From Neopestalotiopsis rosae (lineage: Eukaryota; Ascomycota; Sordariomycetes; Amphisphaeriales; Sporocadaceae): 64,000 bases of DNA. Within the stretch, counting starts at the first letter, position 1; every line of letters begins with the position of its first letter. Under the pieces are notes generated by a model, which had not been told where the DNA came from, made no database searches, and saw only the letters and a program-made list of their open reading frames with translations. A program made the translations under genes and the position numbers. The DNA lies in the NCBI GenBank assembly GCA_023078685.1, contig JALGAS010000002.1:1488001-1552000 (forward strand), in the 5' to 3' direction. Shown here one piece after another: positions 12,935 through 24,554 of this stretch.

Positions 12935-14400
12935 ATGCCACGAATCGTGCGACGCAAGCCGCTCTCCGAGCGCATCTCGGCTTGGCTCAACCCGATGGAC
13001 TTTTTGCTGTGGCTTTCCGAGGAGATCGAGACGCGCGACTGGAACTCGAAGAGCATTGGGCTGCAAATCGGCGTCGCCTTGAACCTCATCTTCGGCATCG
13101 CTCGCGCTAACTCTGCGAGAAAGACGACTGTGGACGATGTATTTGGCGATGACAACGACTCGGGCTTCTTTACTTTTCTGGTGAGTATTTCTGTCTGTCC
13201 TCGCAACATCTCACACCGAGCATCTTGATATTGACATTCATCCAGGTTGGTACCTTTGTCTGGATTCTTGCCGGTCTCTCGACTCTGAACGCCGTCTACA
13301 CAATGAACCGAACACGAAAGTATAGATTCTTCGAGGCCGATGTCGAAAAGGAGTATGAAGGCTCCTCGTCGGTGCAACGCGTCAGGGTTCAGTCCTCACC
13401 TGCGGCCTCTTCGCCGCTGCGTTTGCTCAAGGATCTCGTGAGCTCCGAAAGCGCCGAGACGAGAGCGCATCCAGACCGAACCAGAGATGTCTGGGAGCTT
13501 CCCGTCTGGGACCCGCTGCCTGTGTCGCTGTCCATCTTGTGCTGGTTTGGTCCTGGGCATGTATTGGTTTCCTTGATGTTCCTACCCGTCACTTCATCTG
13601 ACTGGCCAAGCATCGTGGCTTTCAAATGGCTTGTTCTGCAGGCTATCATCTCGATTCAGATGTACCTGTTCCAATCCAAATACGCTCAGCAGAACAAGGA
13701 TACCTCTGTTATCCAGAAGGAGGTTCTACGTGAGTACGACACGAAATTCGTCCACCCGCTCTTGTATCCCATGGTCAGGGATGCCGCAACCCAAATTTCT
13801 CAGGATGATGAAGGCAACGACCAAGAGTATGTTGCTGTTGGAACCCCTACCACGGTCCTTCGCCGCGGCTTTAGGCCAAATCCCAACCCAAATTATGCAC
13901 AACATATCGACCCAGACGGTTCGGCATTATTCCGACCCAACGCAAGAAGCACAGGCAGTCCAGGACTATTCACTCCCCCAGTTGCAAGACATACAGATGT
14001 CATGGCATCAGGCAGCGTGGCCCGCCCATCCGCCTTGAGGCAAAGCACTTCTGGGTTCTCCAACTCAGTCTCTCGTACGAACTCACCCATGGTGAACATG
14101 TCGACAACTACGACACAGACGCAAAACCAGTCCCAGGGCACTGGGGGTTACCTGGGAGTCTATTCTCATCCTAGCTCGCCATTGAAAAAGGCTCCAAGCC
14201 TAGGCGACCTACAGCACCGGACGCCACGCAACAACAACGAGATGGCACGATTGGAGCAATACCGGGCTCTTCCGGGCAGGGACAGCAGTCCTCTTAAGAG
14301 CGCTAGGAAAAGCACCGGAAACCTCCCGCCATCCTTTCAGACCGGCTTGAAGGGCGGCCGAGACCAGCCCAAAGAAAGATACCCTTCCATGTGGCGGTGA
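12935..14400 (+). CDS. NUR1: Nuclear rim protein 1
   Basis: Two exons (12935-13180 and 13246-14400) give 466 aa. The N-terminus (MPRIVRRKPLSERI, NPMDFLLWLSEE) and the conserved blocks ESAETRAHPDRTRDVWE, FGPGHVLV and KEVLREYDTKFVHP identify the NUR1 family. Membrane segments are visible near residues 57-75, 82-103, 190-212 and 225-245; the C-terminal 200 residues are Ser/Pro/Asn-rich and disordered, with SPLK-type phosphorylation sites. In yeast NUR1 sits in the inner nuclear membrane with Heh1 as the CLIP complex, tethers rDNA to the periphery, and is released by phosphorylation in mitosis. The start follows the family consensus. The tail fits cell-cycle phosphorylation, which is inference. 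Confidence 0.93.
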
Positions 14401-15283
14401 ATTGTTGATGACAAGTCGAGCAGATAAATCGATTTGCAGGAATCACTGCTGGTCTATATTGGGCTGTAGGCTGTAATCTGTACATTAAATCATTGCTGAT
14501 GGCATTTTCCGGCGTTTGGGAGTACTCTGGGTGGTGCTATACCTACCATAAGTGGAGATTGATATTCTCCAATACTTGAATACATATTTTATTGCCTTGT
14601 CTGAACTTCCCTACTTTCCAACTTTCAGATTGCGGCCAAGTTTCTATCCAATTTTTATGCTACAGATACTCGTCAGACGTGTTGCCATGGTCCATACCGT
14701 ATCCAAGGCAATCTCCCCCTAGCTACCAAGTAAACAGCCAACTACATACACACGGGGAAGAGTCTGACAAATGACACCTAGACACTTGGTCGATAGGCGT
14801 CCTTGTTATCGTCACTTTTGTTGTCATGACTCAATGCCTTTTGGAGCAATCGTGAGTGGCGTTGATTATGCATATGGGATGTTGCTTTTCTCCTCTTGCC
14901 TTGCCGCACCTCCACAACATCCCACCCCAGTCGAGTGGATGTGGCTCGCGGCAGGAACGACTGGCTTCATGCACAGCATCGAATTGATTCACCCCTAATG
15001 TTATTTATACAGCATCCTGCCGTCACCCAGGAGCATCCCGTGTCATGAGACATGGCACCTTCCAGCCGCAGAGTAAAGTTAAATGAAGAAGCGTGTTTCA
15101 TTGCAACGCAGCTCTGAGACCCCAAGTCAGTCCCAAAAAAAATCTTGGAAGTTCTGTAGGCACTTTGATAATCATTATGTTAGCCCTGTAAGACCTCAGC
15201 TCAACTTCGTCTGTTACTCGGCAAACCCGTCGGTCCGTCCTTGTCATCATTCTCTTGTCTTTCGTTGGTGTTTAGTGATTAAG
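14401..15283. other. Intergenic region, no gene seen
   Basis: Holds the 3' UTR of NUR1 and the promoter of the next plus-strand gene. The frame of that gene stays open about 67 codons further upstream, but the extra residues look untranslated and the start at 15284 is preferred. Confidence 0.5.
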
Positions 15284-17911
15284 ATGACTCGGAAAGGATC
15301 TGGCTCGCTCGTTGGGCTCTTTTCTAGGCTTTTGCCCAGCAATCGACCTGAGCAGGGCAACACCCGTCGAGATGAGGACGATAGCGGCGAGTCTGCATAT
15401 CTCGATCTCGGCATCAAACCCGAGGAGCTCACACAGTGGAACATTGCCGAGGACTTGTCTCCCCGCCGGCGAGCCGAGCTCCTGATGCAGGGCCAACACC
15501 GGACCGGCAGCCTGAGACTCAAAAAGTCCAGAGGAGACAAGAACACGCCCGAGAAGACCGGGCAAAAAATTGACAGCATCACTGCCGCTCAGGTACAGGC
15601 ACTCTTGGATTCCAAGGAGAGAACACGAAAGGAGCGCCGCGAGCTCAAGGCCAGCGGTGACTTCCTGCCCGTGGCCGGATACGACCCCCAGACTAGGGAC
15701 TGGAACGCACTGACGCCCACCGACACGCTCAGCTCAGACACCACGTCGCCATCGGCCGATGAAAAGATGGAGGAGCTGGCCCAGAATGTCAAGAATGCCA
15801 AGAAGGCGTACAGCAGGGCCAAGGATAAGGAGTCGGCGGAGCGGGAGAAGATAAAACTGGAAAAGGCCCAGGCAAAGCTCGCCAAGATCGAGAAGAGGAA
15901 GAATGAGCTCAAGCTTCAGGATGGAACGGTCAAGTGGACTCGCCATGGCAGGAATTGGTCCTCCGCCATTGAACCGAATCTGAGTCCCATAGCTCAGTCG
16001 TTGATCAGTAGTAAGTCCACAGCCTGTAAAGCAAGATATATAGCCCCATGACTCATACAATGGCTTGGTATAGGCGCAGACGAGATGGCTGAGGAGCCCA
16101 GTTTCTATGAGCGTGCGAAAAGTCTTCGGATTTCCAGAAAAGGCAGCCCGTTGAAAATGGAGAATACGACAAAAGAAAGCAGCAGGAATTACTCAGAGGA
16201 CACAACGATTCATACGCCAGCAGAACGAGAGGTTAATCACGTCACGTTCGCCAGCCCAGTAGTGACATCTCTCGACGAGGAGTTCGAACATCAACATGAA
16301 GTGCACCATGATAGTAAGAATCCTTTTTTATGGGTAGGCCGGCGGCGGTCCCAGGTGCTGGGGCGTCTGACCGCCAACCGTCACACAATGGACCTATCAG
16401 ACGTGGAAGGAATGGAGAAGACGAGGTCACGATCTCTCGGCGCTCTGAGCGACCTGAGACACTTTATCGATCTCAAAATACCAGATTGTTACCTGGACAT
16501 CATTCCTCGGGAAGAAGGAGACACCATCACCCAGATTCCGACAGACGGCGAGATACTAGAGATGTATCATCATCCGGACACACCAGAGACGATGGAGTCA
16601 ATCGAGTCCTTGGGCCAAAGCAGCACAATATCTGCATACCTATCAGATCTGAGCAAAAGTCTTGCGAATTCCACCCGCAGCACAAGCGGAGCTACAGTGA
16701 TCTCATCCCAGTCGAGGTTGAAAGAGCACATGAAGTATCTCTCCGACCTCCCAAGGTTGGACCCAAACCAGTTGGGTACCGAGATGACCGAAATTCTGGA
16801 AATAGAGCAACCAATCCCGAAATTGGACGATCATCGGGGAGCACCAGGAAGCACAGAAAAGGTGTCAAGGGAGAATGCAATAGTCTCTCAGACGACATCG
16901 TCGCAAGTACGCCAGAGCGAAACGGGTCTCGAAGAAGTCGGAGACATGGGAGAGGACACAGAGACTCACTCCACGATGACACACGAAAAGTATGTCTCCA
17001 TACCCATCATCACCACTACTGGGTGCGATCACAGTCCTGTGAGTCGGCTGGCGGCGCAAAGCCAATACGGTTATCTCGACGGGCAGATGGAGAGAGCCAG
17101 CCCGGTCCAACTGGTTCAGACGTTGCAACGTACCCACGACCGAAGCTGCACGACACACGCCGTCATGCAAGACCAGATGGCGGCGATCTTCCCTCCCACT
17201 ACACCGTCGAGAGGCTCGCAGAGTCCCGAGCAGCATCTCGAAACTCCAGAGATCGGTACAGCATCAAGCCGAGAGAGGATGCCACGCAAGTCCTATCTCC
17301 GAGAGTGCTCACCAAAGATAACGCGGGCGTGTCACAGCCCCAAAAGGCCCCAGAAAGCCGGCCAGTACCAAGCGTCGAACGGCAACCTGCAGGAGGCCGC
17401 GGTCCAGGCTGCAGCACGCACAGCAATGTGGAAGTCCCGGGCCGGAGCAACAGCAGGAGGCCAATCACCACCGAGTCCAGCTCAAACGGGAAGCCCACAT
17501 GCCAGCCCGATCATACCATTGCACAAGAGCCTGTGGACTCAGATGGACCCGTCGAAAAAGACACAACAGCAACAGTCCCCGACAACAACACGCGCAAGCG
17601 CCGTCAGCGCAGACACCGACGATCATTCCAAGTCTTTGCACCCAAATACCAATAGTGGCAGCACGGATGCGGTCACCATGCCTTACAAATTATGTCTAGC
17701 AATCATTAATACTCTACTAGTCGCCGGCTTTGCCTGGTTGAATTTTTCCAGACCAGCATTTGACCAGCAGAGCAGTCTATGGAGAAGGAGACACAAGGAG
17801 ATGAGCACGTTTACCGACTTGGTAGTCTTCGTCTCTGCCGGACTATTCTGTGCCACTGGAGCACTAATGGCCTGGTACGGGCTGAGATTATTAAAGTGGC
17901 TCCTTGTATGA
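15284..17911 (+). CDS. Unknown protein with disordered body and two C-terminal membrane segments
   Basis: Two exons, 15284-16010 and 16074-17911, give about 854 aa. No known catalytic family is recognised. Residues 1-240 are charged, with a Lys/Glu/Ala-rich helix near 165-215 that predicts a coiled coil (EKMEELAQNVKNAKKAYS region). The middle is Ser/Thr/Gln-rich and mostly disordered, with one more ordered block around DLRHFIDLKIPDCYLDIIP. The last 80 residues hold two hydrophobic segments (CLAIINTLLVAGFAWL and TDLVVFVSAGLFCATGALMAW), so the protein is probably tail-anchored with a large cytoplasmic part. A GTAAGA donor near 16313 might add an optional intron, but the frame is open without it. 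A long overlapping frame at 16330-17655 is discussed in the findings. Confidence 0.8.
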
Positions 17912-19574
17912 TGATTATGATGATGCTATTGATGCTTTTGGGAGGTGGTTCAACATTTCCTTATTTCCAGTCTCCGGTAACGGCGCACGTGGGAGGTCCG
18001 GTTCCTGGAGACCGTGTTTATAGCCGGGGCCTCACCGGAGTGGGTTCCGTCGGCTGAACCGGGTCTCCACACAAAGATAGGGTCGGAGGGCGACCGGCAG
18101 GGGAACTGGAGACCATTCATTTTTTCTTCGCCCTCTTTCTCGTCTTCCGTTGGCGTGTCGCATGGTTTCAATTATTGAGGCATCGTTTTCACTTTCTTTC
18201 CTTGTGGATGCTCTTGTGTTTTATTAGGCTTGTAAGCAAACCAACCATATTTTTTATGGTGTCCCGCCGGCAACTAGAGGCTCGTGAACATTTAAGCAGC
18301 AACACCACCCTGACGTCATGTCCGATATAGGAGCATAAATGAAGTACAGCCAGCAACTTCAAGTGATCACATTGTCTTTCTTGCCTTGAATTGTGAGACC
18401 GGCATCGAAGAAATGAAAAAGAGACCTTGAACATTGTCGAGAATTGCCAACGGTCGTGCAAGACTTGAGTAGCCAAAATCATGAAAGCAATATTTCGTGT
18501 CATTGTCCATGCATGATATAGTCAGTTGTTCGTTTTCACGCGGGTATACTTGTCATGAGAGGCATAGTCTTGAAAGGGTGTCGCTGATTATGTCCAGTCT
18601 TATGCCAAGCTTTATACTACTAGTATTTAGATGCAGATTCTCAGGTACGTACATGTAAGTACATAAACGGGCACAGCGCAAGAATTAAGAAGAGAAAACA
18701 GAAAAATCACCAAGTGGAAATTCCGACAGGTGGGCTGACGCTGGGTTGGGTCTCTGGGTTTTTCTTCTTCCAATTTTCGGCCCCGCAACTATCCACAAGT
18801 AGCCGCTCCGCTGAAAGGAGGGAAAGGGACACTTGAAATCAAGTTGATCCGCATGGCATTCCATCATCGGTTGCAAGGCAAAAGGGCAAACTTGGGATGG
18901 GAAAAGGGGGGTGTAGTGAAGGAGGCAAAAGACTCTCGATATAGCGCTCTGAACCAAGGCAGGTATGGCATGACAAGTTTGTCCTTGCCCCCAGATGTCT
19001 CGGGTTCTTGGGGACTGGGGGAAACGGTAAGAGCCATTCGGAAGCGACCTTCCCAGCCTGCCAAAGCCTGCCTTATCATGATAGTACATATGTAGAGAGA
19101 TCAGTTGATCCTGGGGAAATAAGTAGTACATTGATGCATCTAAGCCAGTAGTGTCTTGTCTACCTGCAGGTCTGGCAACGTTCCTTCGGGGAACTTTTTT
19201 GCCCGTATTGCCATGTGAGTGAACTAATGTACCCCTAGTCAGTGGAAATAGTAGTAGACATGTACAGATTATCGCCATCGTCAAGTGGCACGATCCAGCC
19301 AAAAAGGAAACACGAAAATGCACATGTGTCTGGTTCTCTTGGGGCTTACAATTCCACGGCCTCCTACTAGCTCGCCATCTGCCGATACGGAGCTGGATGG
19401 TGGGGTTCTTTTCCCCATGCCTGAAATCTTTCCCCCTCCAATGCCTGTGATGCTCACCACCCCTGCCTGGTTTTGCAGCAAAGTGGTGCGTCCCTGCAAG
19501 ATGATCTGGGATGTCTTGGCTGGCAGGCGCTGATTGCGGCTCCCACAAGTATTCCCGCTCTTCTCTCACACACA

Positions 19575-19605
19575 CCCGAGGTGATTATCTGGCGATAACC
19601 TCGGG
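19575..19605. promoter_or_regulatory. Near-perfect inverted repeat with GATAA core
   Basis: The arms CCCGAGGT(GA)TTATC and GATAACCTCGGG face each other across a 4-nt spacer, differing only by a 2-nt insertion in the left arm. It lies about 615 bp upstream of the LEU1 start. It could be a protein-binding palindrome with GATA-type half-sites, or a chance hairpin. Confidence 0.45.
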
Positions 19606-19834
19606 GGAAAGAGGCACAGCAATCGGCCCACGCTTCATAGGATAAAGCTGCAATACTCGCGGGGCTCTCTTAAGGCTCCCCGTCCGTCGGGCAGGATGGA
19701 CGATCAGAGCCAGCAGGCGAGAAAACCGGCGCTGGAAAATGGATTGGACTAGGAACAACGGCTCGAGCTTTGTGAACTAAAACAGGAGGGGTCCCCGATT
19801 GCCCAATGAGCAGGCGCACATTAGGAAGCTAGCG

Positions 19835-19844
19835 CCGACGTCGG
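19835..19844. promoter_or_regulatory. Leu3-like everted CGG site (CCG-N4-CGG)
   Basis: CCGACGTCGG is a perfect palindrome with the CCG-N4-CGG geometry that the Zn2Cys6 regulator Leu3 recognises. It lies about 375 bp upstream of the LEU1 start, so leucine-pathway control by a Leu3 homologue is plausible. The consensus of yeast Leu3 sites is usually CCGG-N2-CCGG; here the inner bases differ, so strength is uncertain. Confidence 0.55.
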
Positions 19845-20219
19845 AGCCCGCGTATGGCTGGTTGAGGCCATCTCGGTGCCCTTTGGGTTCCTCTTTCGGC
19901 CAAGGTGTTGCTTTTTTCTCGCCTGCTCGTGGCTTCACTGAAGTATTCAAAAGAACGAGGTCATCCTGTCTCTGCCTTCACCTGTTTTACCCTTTCTACC
20001 ATCTCCACATTTCTAGATTCTCTGTTCCGTCGTGAACATCAACTGCTTCTTTCCCTTTTTCCACTCCCTTCTCTTGGCAGTATTCAACACAGCCCCCTCC
20101 AAAGAAGCGGTAATAAAGAAATCCGATTACGTCGGAACCGAAGGATAGGGAACCCGTCCCATCCCGAGAACAAATTATACCCTCAAAAGTCGCACAACAA
20201 CTTGCACTAGTTGCCCATC

Positions 20220-22904
20220 ATGCCGTCGACCGCAGGAGGGCCTCAGACTCTCTACGATAAGATCCTCGCTGATCACATTGTCGACGAAAAGTTGGATGGT
20301 ACCATTCTTTTGTATATTGGTAGGTTGAATTCTGGATCCATTCACTTTGCTATACCACTTTTTGCTAACCCGCTTGTTGTACAGACAGACATCTTGTCCA
20401 CGAAGTCACATCTCCTGTAAGGAACACTTCACTGTCTTTTCCATTGTTCTTTGGGAGATAATCGGACATGTGAAATGATTTTTGTGTCATACTGCCTGCC
20501 TCCCCTTTGGTCGTGTGCTTGTTTTGCCTTGGTGGGACAAAACACACGAAGCCATTCTTGGAGTTGCGCGGGTTGGCGATACGAGCGATGACGTAGTTGA
20601 CGGACTTTTTTCACTAACACCATTGCAGCAAGCATTCGAAGGCTTGAAGAACGCCGGCAGACAAGTCAGAAGACCTGACTGCACTCTTGCTACAACTGAC
20701 CACGTACGTATAACGATAACTCCACTTCCCACTTACACGTGAAAGTGGGCTTTGCTCCTAACACCAGATTACAGAATGTCCCCACCAAGTCCCGAAAGGG
20801 CATGAAGGACATTGCCACCTTTGTCGAGGAGGAGGACTCTCGTCTCCAGTGCATGACCCTCGAGGAGAATGTCAAGGACTTTGGCATCACATACTTTGGC
20901 CTTGGCGACAAGCGCCAGGGTATTGTCCACGTTATTGGACCCGAGCAGGGCTTCACTTTGCCCGGCACCACCCTCGTCTGCGGTGACTCCCACACCTCGA
21001 CACACGGCGCTTTCGGCTGTCTCGCCCACGGTATCGGTACGAGTGAGGTCGAGCACGTCTTGGCCACACAATGTCTCATCACCAAGAGAAACAAGAACAT
21101 GAGGATAGCGGTCAATGGCGAGCTGGCCCCCGGTGTCAGCTCCAAGGATGTTGTCCTCCACGCTATTGGTTTGATCGGAACTGCTGGTGGTACCGGATGT
21201 GTTATTGAGTTCTGCGGATCCGTCATTCGCGGCTTGAGCATGGAAGCTCGCATGTCCATCTGCAACATGTCCATTGAGGGTGGTGCCAGAGCTGGTCTGG
21301 TCGCTCCCGACGAGGTCACCTTCGAGTACCTCAAGGGCAAGCCTCTTGCTCCTGCATACCCCTCTGCTGAGTGGGACCGTGCCATCACTTACTGGAAGGG
21401 TCTCCAGTCCGACGAGGACGCCAAGTACGATATCGATGTCCAGATCGATGCTGCCGATATTATCCCCACCGTAACTTGGGGTACCAGTCCCGAGGACGTT
21501 GTTCCCATTACTGGTGTTGTGCCCGACCCGGAGACTTTTGACACCGAGGCCAAGAGGAGCTCTGGCCGCAGAATGTTGGAGTACATGGGTCTTACCGCCG
21601 GAACGAAAATGGAGGACATTCCCATTGACAAGGTCTTCATCGGCTCATGCACCAACTCCCGTATTGAGGATCTGCGTGCTGCCGCTTCTGTCGTGAAGGG
21701 CAAGAAGAAGGCCGACAATGTCAAGGCCGCCATGATCGTTCCTGGATCTGGATTGGTCAAGGACCAGGCCGAGGCCGAGGGCCTGGACAAGATCTTCATT
21801 GACGCTGGATTCGAGTGGAGAGAAGCCGGTTGCAGTATGTGCCTGGGAATGAACCCCGATATCCTGTCGCCTCGTGAGCGATGCGCCAGTACCAGCAACC
21901 GAAACTTCGAGGGTCGTCAGGGTGCTCTGGGCCGGACTCACTTGATGTCTCCCGTCATGGCTGCTGCCGCCGGTATCACTGGCAAGCTTACAGATGTCCG
22001 TACTCTGACCGAGTACAAGACCAGCCCACACATTGAGGCTTTCAAGCCCAACTCTCCCTCGTCGAAACCCCACGTTGATGAGAGCGTCGAGGTCGACGAG
22101 TCTGCGAAGGAGAAGATTGGTGACCAGCCCGAGGATACCACCAGCACAAACCACGTCGTTGACGAGGCCAAGGGTAGCCAAGGTCTTCCCAAGTTCTTGG
22201 TGCACAAGGGCATTGCTGCTCCCCTGGAGCGATCCAACGTTGATACCGACGCCATCATCCCCAAGCAGTTCTTGAAGACCATCAAGCGTACCGGTCTTGG
22301 ATCCGCCGCCTTCCACGGCTGGAGATACCTGGACGACGGTTCTCCCGATCCTAGCTTCGTTCTGAACCAGGAGCCCTTTACTGGCGCCAAGACTCTGGTC
22401 TGCACTGGACCCAACTTCGGCTGTGGCTCGTCCCGTGAGCACGCCCCCTGGGCCCTGCTTGACTTTGGCATCAAGTGTGTTATTGCACCCTCGTTTGCCG
22501 ATATCTTCTTCAACAACACCTTCAAGAACGGCATGCTGCCAGTCGTGATTTCCAACAAGGAAGACATGGACAAGATTGCCAAGGAGGCCCACGCTGGTCG
22601 GGAGATCGAGGTTGATCTCCCCAACCAGGTCATCCGTGACGCTGACGGCAAGGACATCTGCAACTTCGAAGTTGAGGAGTTCCGCAAGCACTGCTTGACC
22701 AACGGTCTAGACGATATTGGTCTGACCATGCAGCTCGAGGACAAGATTGTCGACTACGAGCAAAAGGCTACTGCCCGCACCCCTTGGGTTGACGGTCGTG
22801 CCTACCTGAAGAGAAAGGGCCAGGGTGGAAAGTTGGCTGTCAAGGCCGCACCTGTGCCTAAGACGAATCGCGGCGAGGAGCTCAAGAACCCCATTGACTG
22901 GTAA
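20220..22904 (+). CDS. LEU1: 3-Isopropylmalate dehydratase (alpha-isopropylmalate isomerase)
   Basis: Four exons (20220-20319, 20385-20416, 20629-20703, 20775-22904) give 778 aa, the usual length of the fused fungal enzyme. It converts 2-isopropylmalate to 3-isopropylmalate, the second step of leucine synthesis, in the cytosol. The aconitase-like large domain carries the 4Fe-4S ligands Cys361 (GSCTNSR), Cys422 and Cys425 (GCSMCLGMN), and the [13 protein letters not shown] block. A linker near 445-490 joins it to the swivel domain with [16 protein letters not shown] and [13 protein letters not shown], corresponding to bacterial LeuC and LeuD fused. The three small 5' exons restore the family start ([32 protein letters not shown]) exactly. 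Intron 2 (212 nt) is long for this genome. Confidence 0.97.
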
Positions 22905-23502
22905 AAGAAGAACGAGTCGAGGGGTATGTTTGTGTTAAATGGGTACTTCCTTTACGCGGTTCTTATTGCATAAGCGCGAGATTTGCTTGCGAGGAGTTAA
23001 AAACAGCCATTGATGATGAATCTGGCCACGAGATGACGAGTTCCGAGGGGCTACGGATATATGCAGATAGTCCCACCGCTTGAAGCTTAAATTTGCTCGC
23101 GGACAATCATAATTACAACAAATGAGTAAAACAATTTCCAAGATTTTCTTGAAGTCATTGACATGCTGTTGAATGGTCAGTGTTATATGAAATATTACCG
23201 CGACGGTTTTATACTGATTTTACGATTCGCTCTATTCCATACCTGGTTCAAGTCTCTGCATTCATCTATTTCTGGCCAATATTGTGGTAGTATGATACGT
23301 GGCTTAAGGGGCAACATAAGCTCGGCCACGATTTACATAATATGGTCTTTCAAGTTTCGTATAAAACGAAATTTAGAGACTGGATCAACGTTTGCTTTGA
23401 TTCATTAAAGTGCTAAACCATGCTTGACCGCAACGGATCATGTCGTCTCCTCCTTCTGTCGCCCATGTTTCATAATCCGCGTTTTCCTCATTTCAAGAGA
23501 CC
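22905..23502. other. Convergent 3' regions, no gene seen
   Basis: About 600 bases between LEU1 and the small minus-strand gene; AT-rich near 23180-23380. No gene supported. Confidence 0.5.
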
Positions 23503-23706
23503 TCAAGGAACGCACCGAGGGCACCACCGGTGTCCGCAAATCGGGCACGTGTTATGCACAAACTTTACCATCTGTTGGCAATTGCTGCATCTCAGTTCCG
23601 GCCAGACGATGAGATTAGGTCTGGGCTGAGGCTGGGGAGGCTTGGGGGGAGGCTTGGGGTTGCTGTAGTTGACCGGGTCGATCAGTTCGTCGGTGAGGGG
23701 AGCCAT
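23503..23706 (-). CDS. Small 67-aa protein with three CxxC pairs (putative zinc ribbon)
   Basis: An ATG at 23706 opens a 67-codon frame. The N-terminal half is Pro/Gln-rich and disordered (KPPPKPPQPQPRP). The C-terminal 30 residues hold three cysteine pairs, CSNC, CPIC (followed by GHRW) and CPRC, spaced like a small zinc ribbon or zinc knuckle; with six cysteines and one histidine it could bind one or two zinc ions. The frame ends two residues after the last cysteine. I do not know a named family. Many fungal genomes carry short Cys-pair proteins of this form. The clean motif makes a chance frame unlikely, but expression is unproven. Confidence 0.55.
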   Translation of the reverse strand: MAPLTDELIDPVNYSNPKPPPKPPQPQPRPNLIVWPELRCSNCQQMVKFVHNTCPICGHRWCPRCVP

Positions 23707-24554
23707 TGTTTGGGTGGGCTGCGTCTTTGTGTGTATGGGTGCTTGTGTAGTAGGAAACAAGTTTTGTGGGCTTGTGTGTATGTGTATCGAGAATTTTTGT
23801 TTTCTTTTCCTTACCCCGAGGGACGAGGTTCGAGGGCGTTGTTACCTTAAAGAATCGTGAGAGTGGTGAGTGTTTATTGCTCGAGACGCTGATGGTGCTG
23901 AGAGGTAATGTTTTGGTTTGAGTTGTTAGAATAGCAAGCCAGTGCTTCGTTTTATAGATATTAAAATAAGATCTCATTCACAGACAAGCATTGCAGTATA
24001 GGTTCGTTTTCGTTATTCACGTATACTTCATTCATTTGAGTAGACAATTGTCACTTGGCACAAGACTAAGAGAAGAGGCCTCAATAACAGTGCTTGGTCA
24101 CTTTCATCCCATTCACTGGTTCTTGACAATATATGTTCTGCCTTCTGAAATGTTCGTTAAAATACGTGAATTAACAAGTCACATCACGAAAGTTACCTAT
24201 TGCTAGATATGAACCACATGGTATTTCCTTAATACTATCCTCGCATTGGTGAAGAGAGGGGGTAGGAGATTCATCGATGGACATGAACAGAATCAGAATT
24301 CCGGATGTTCTTCTCAAGAATCGACACCACGCGCGAAGATTATGACCTCACTTGGTCCACTAATACATCTCAGGGCGAATTTACTAATATCCCATTCATT
24401 TCTCGTTCATTTTCACAGCGACCTTTGAATCAAGTCGCTCACCAACGCTTTAGCATATTCCATCTAACTCCCAAAGTGAATTCTTATCCATTTATACCTA
24501 TACTTATTGTCATGATTATGCTACAGTAAAGCAGAACCCATTCAGGAAGAGCAT
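23707..24554. other. Intergenic, no gene seen
   Basis: Holds the promoter of the small Cys-pair gene and the 3' flank of the SDR gene. AT-rich in places; no supported frame. Confidence 0.5.

Larger units (their letters stand above)
17912..20219. other. Long intergenic region upstream of LEU1
   Basis: About 2.3 kb without a convincing gene. The longest minus-strand frame (18685-19575) begins at GTG and has no family features. The right part should be the LEU1 promoter and 5' UTR, and holds the two regulatory candidates listed separately. Confidence 0.5.

Noticed and set aside
18685..19575. Minus-strand 296-codon frame
   Set aside because: Begins at GTG without an ATG and has no ordered-domain features; lies in the LEU1 upstream region.
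21645..22691. Long antisense frame (348 codons) inside LEU1
   Set aside because: It is opposite the conserved LEU1 exon. Strong codon bias in highly expressed fungal genes leaves antisense frames open.
21389..22744. Further antisense frames of LEU1, including 268 codons at 21938-22744
   Set aside because: Same reason; no family features and no start context.
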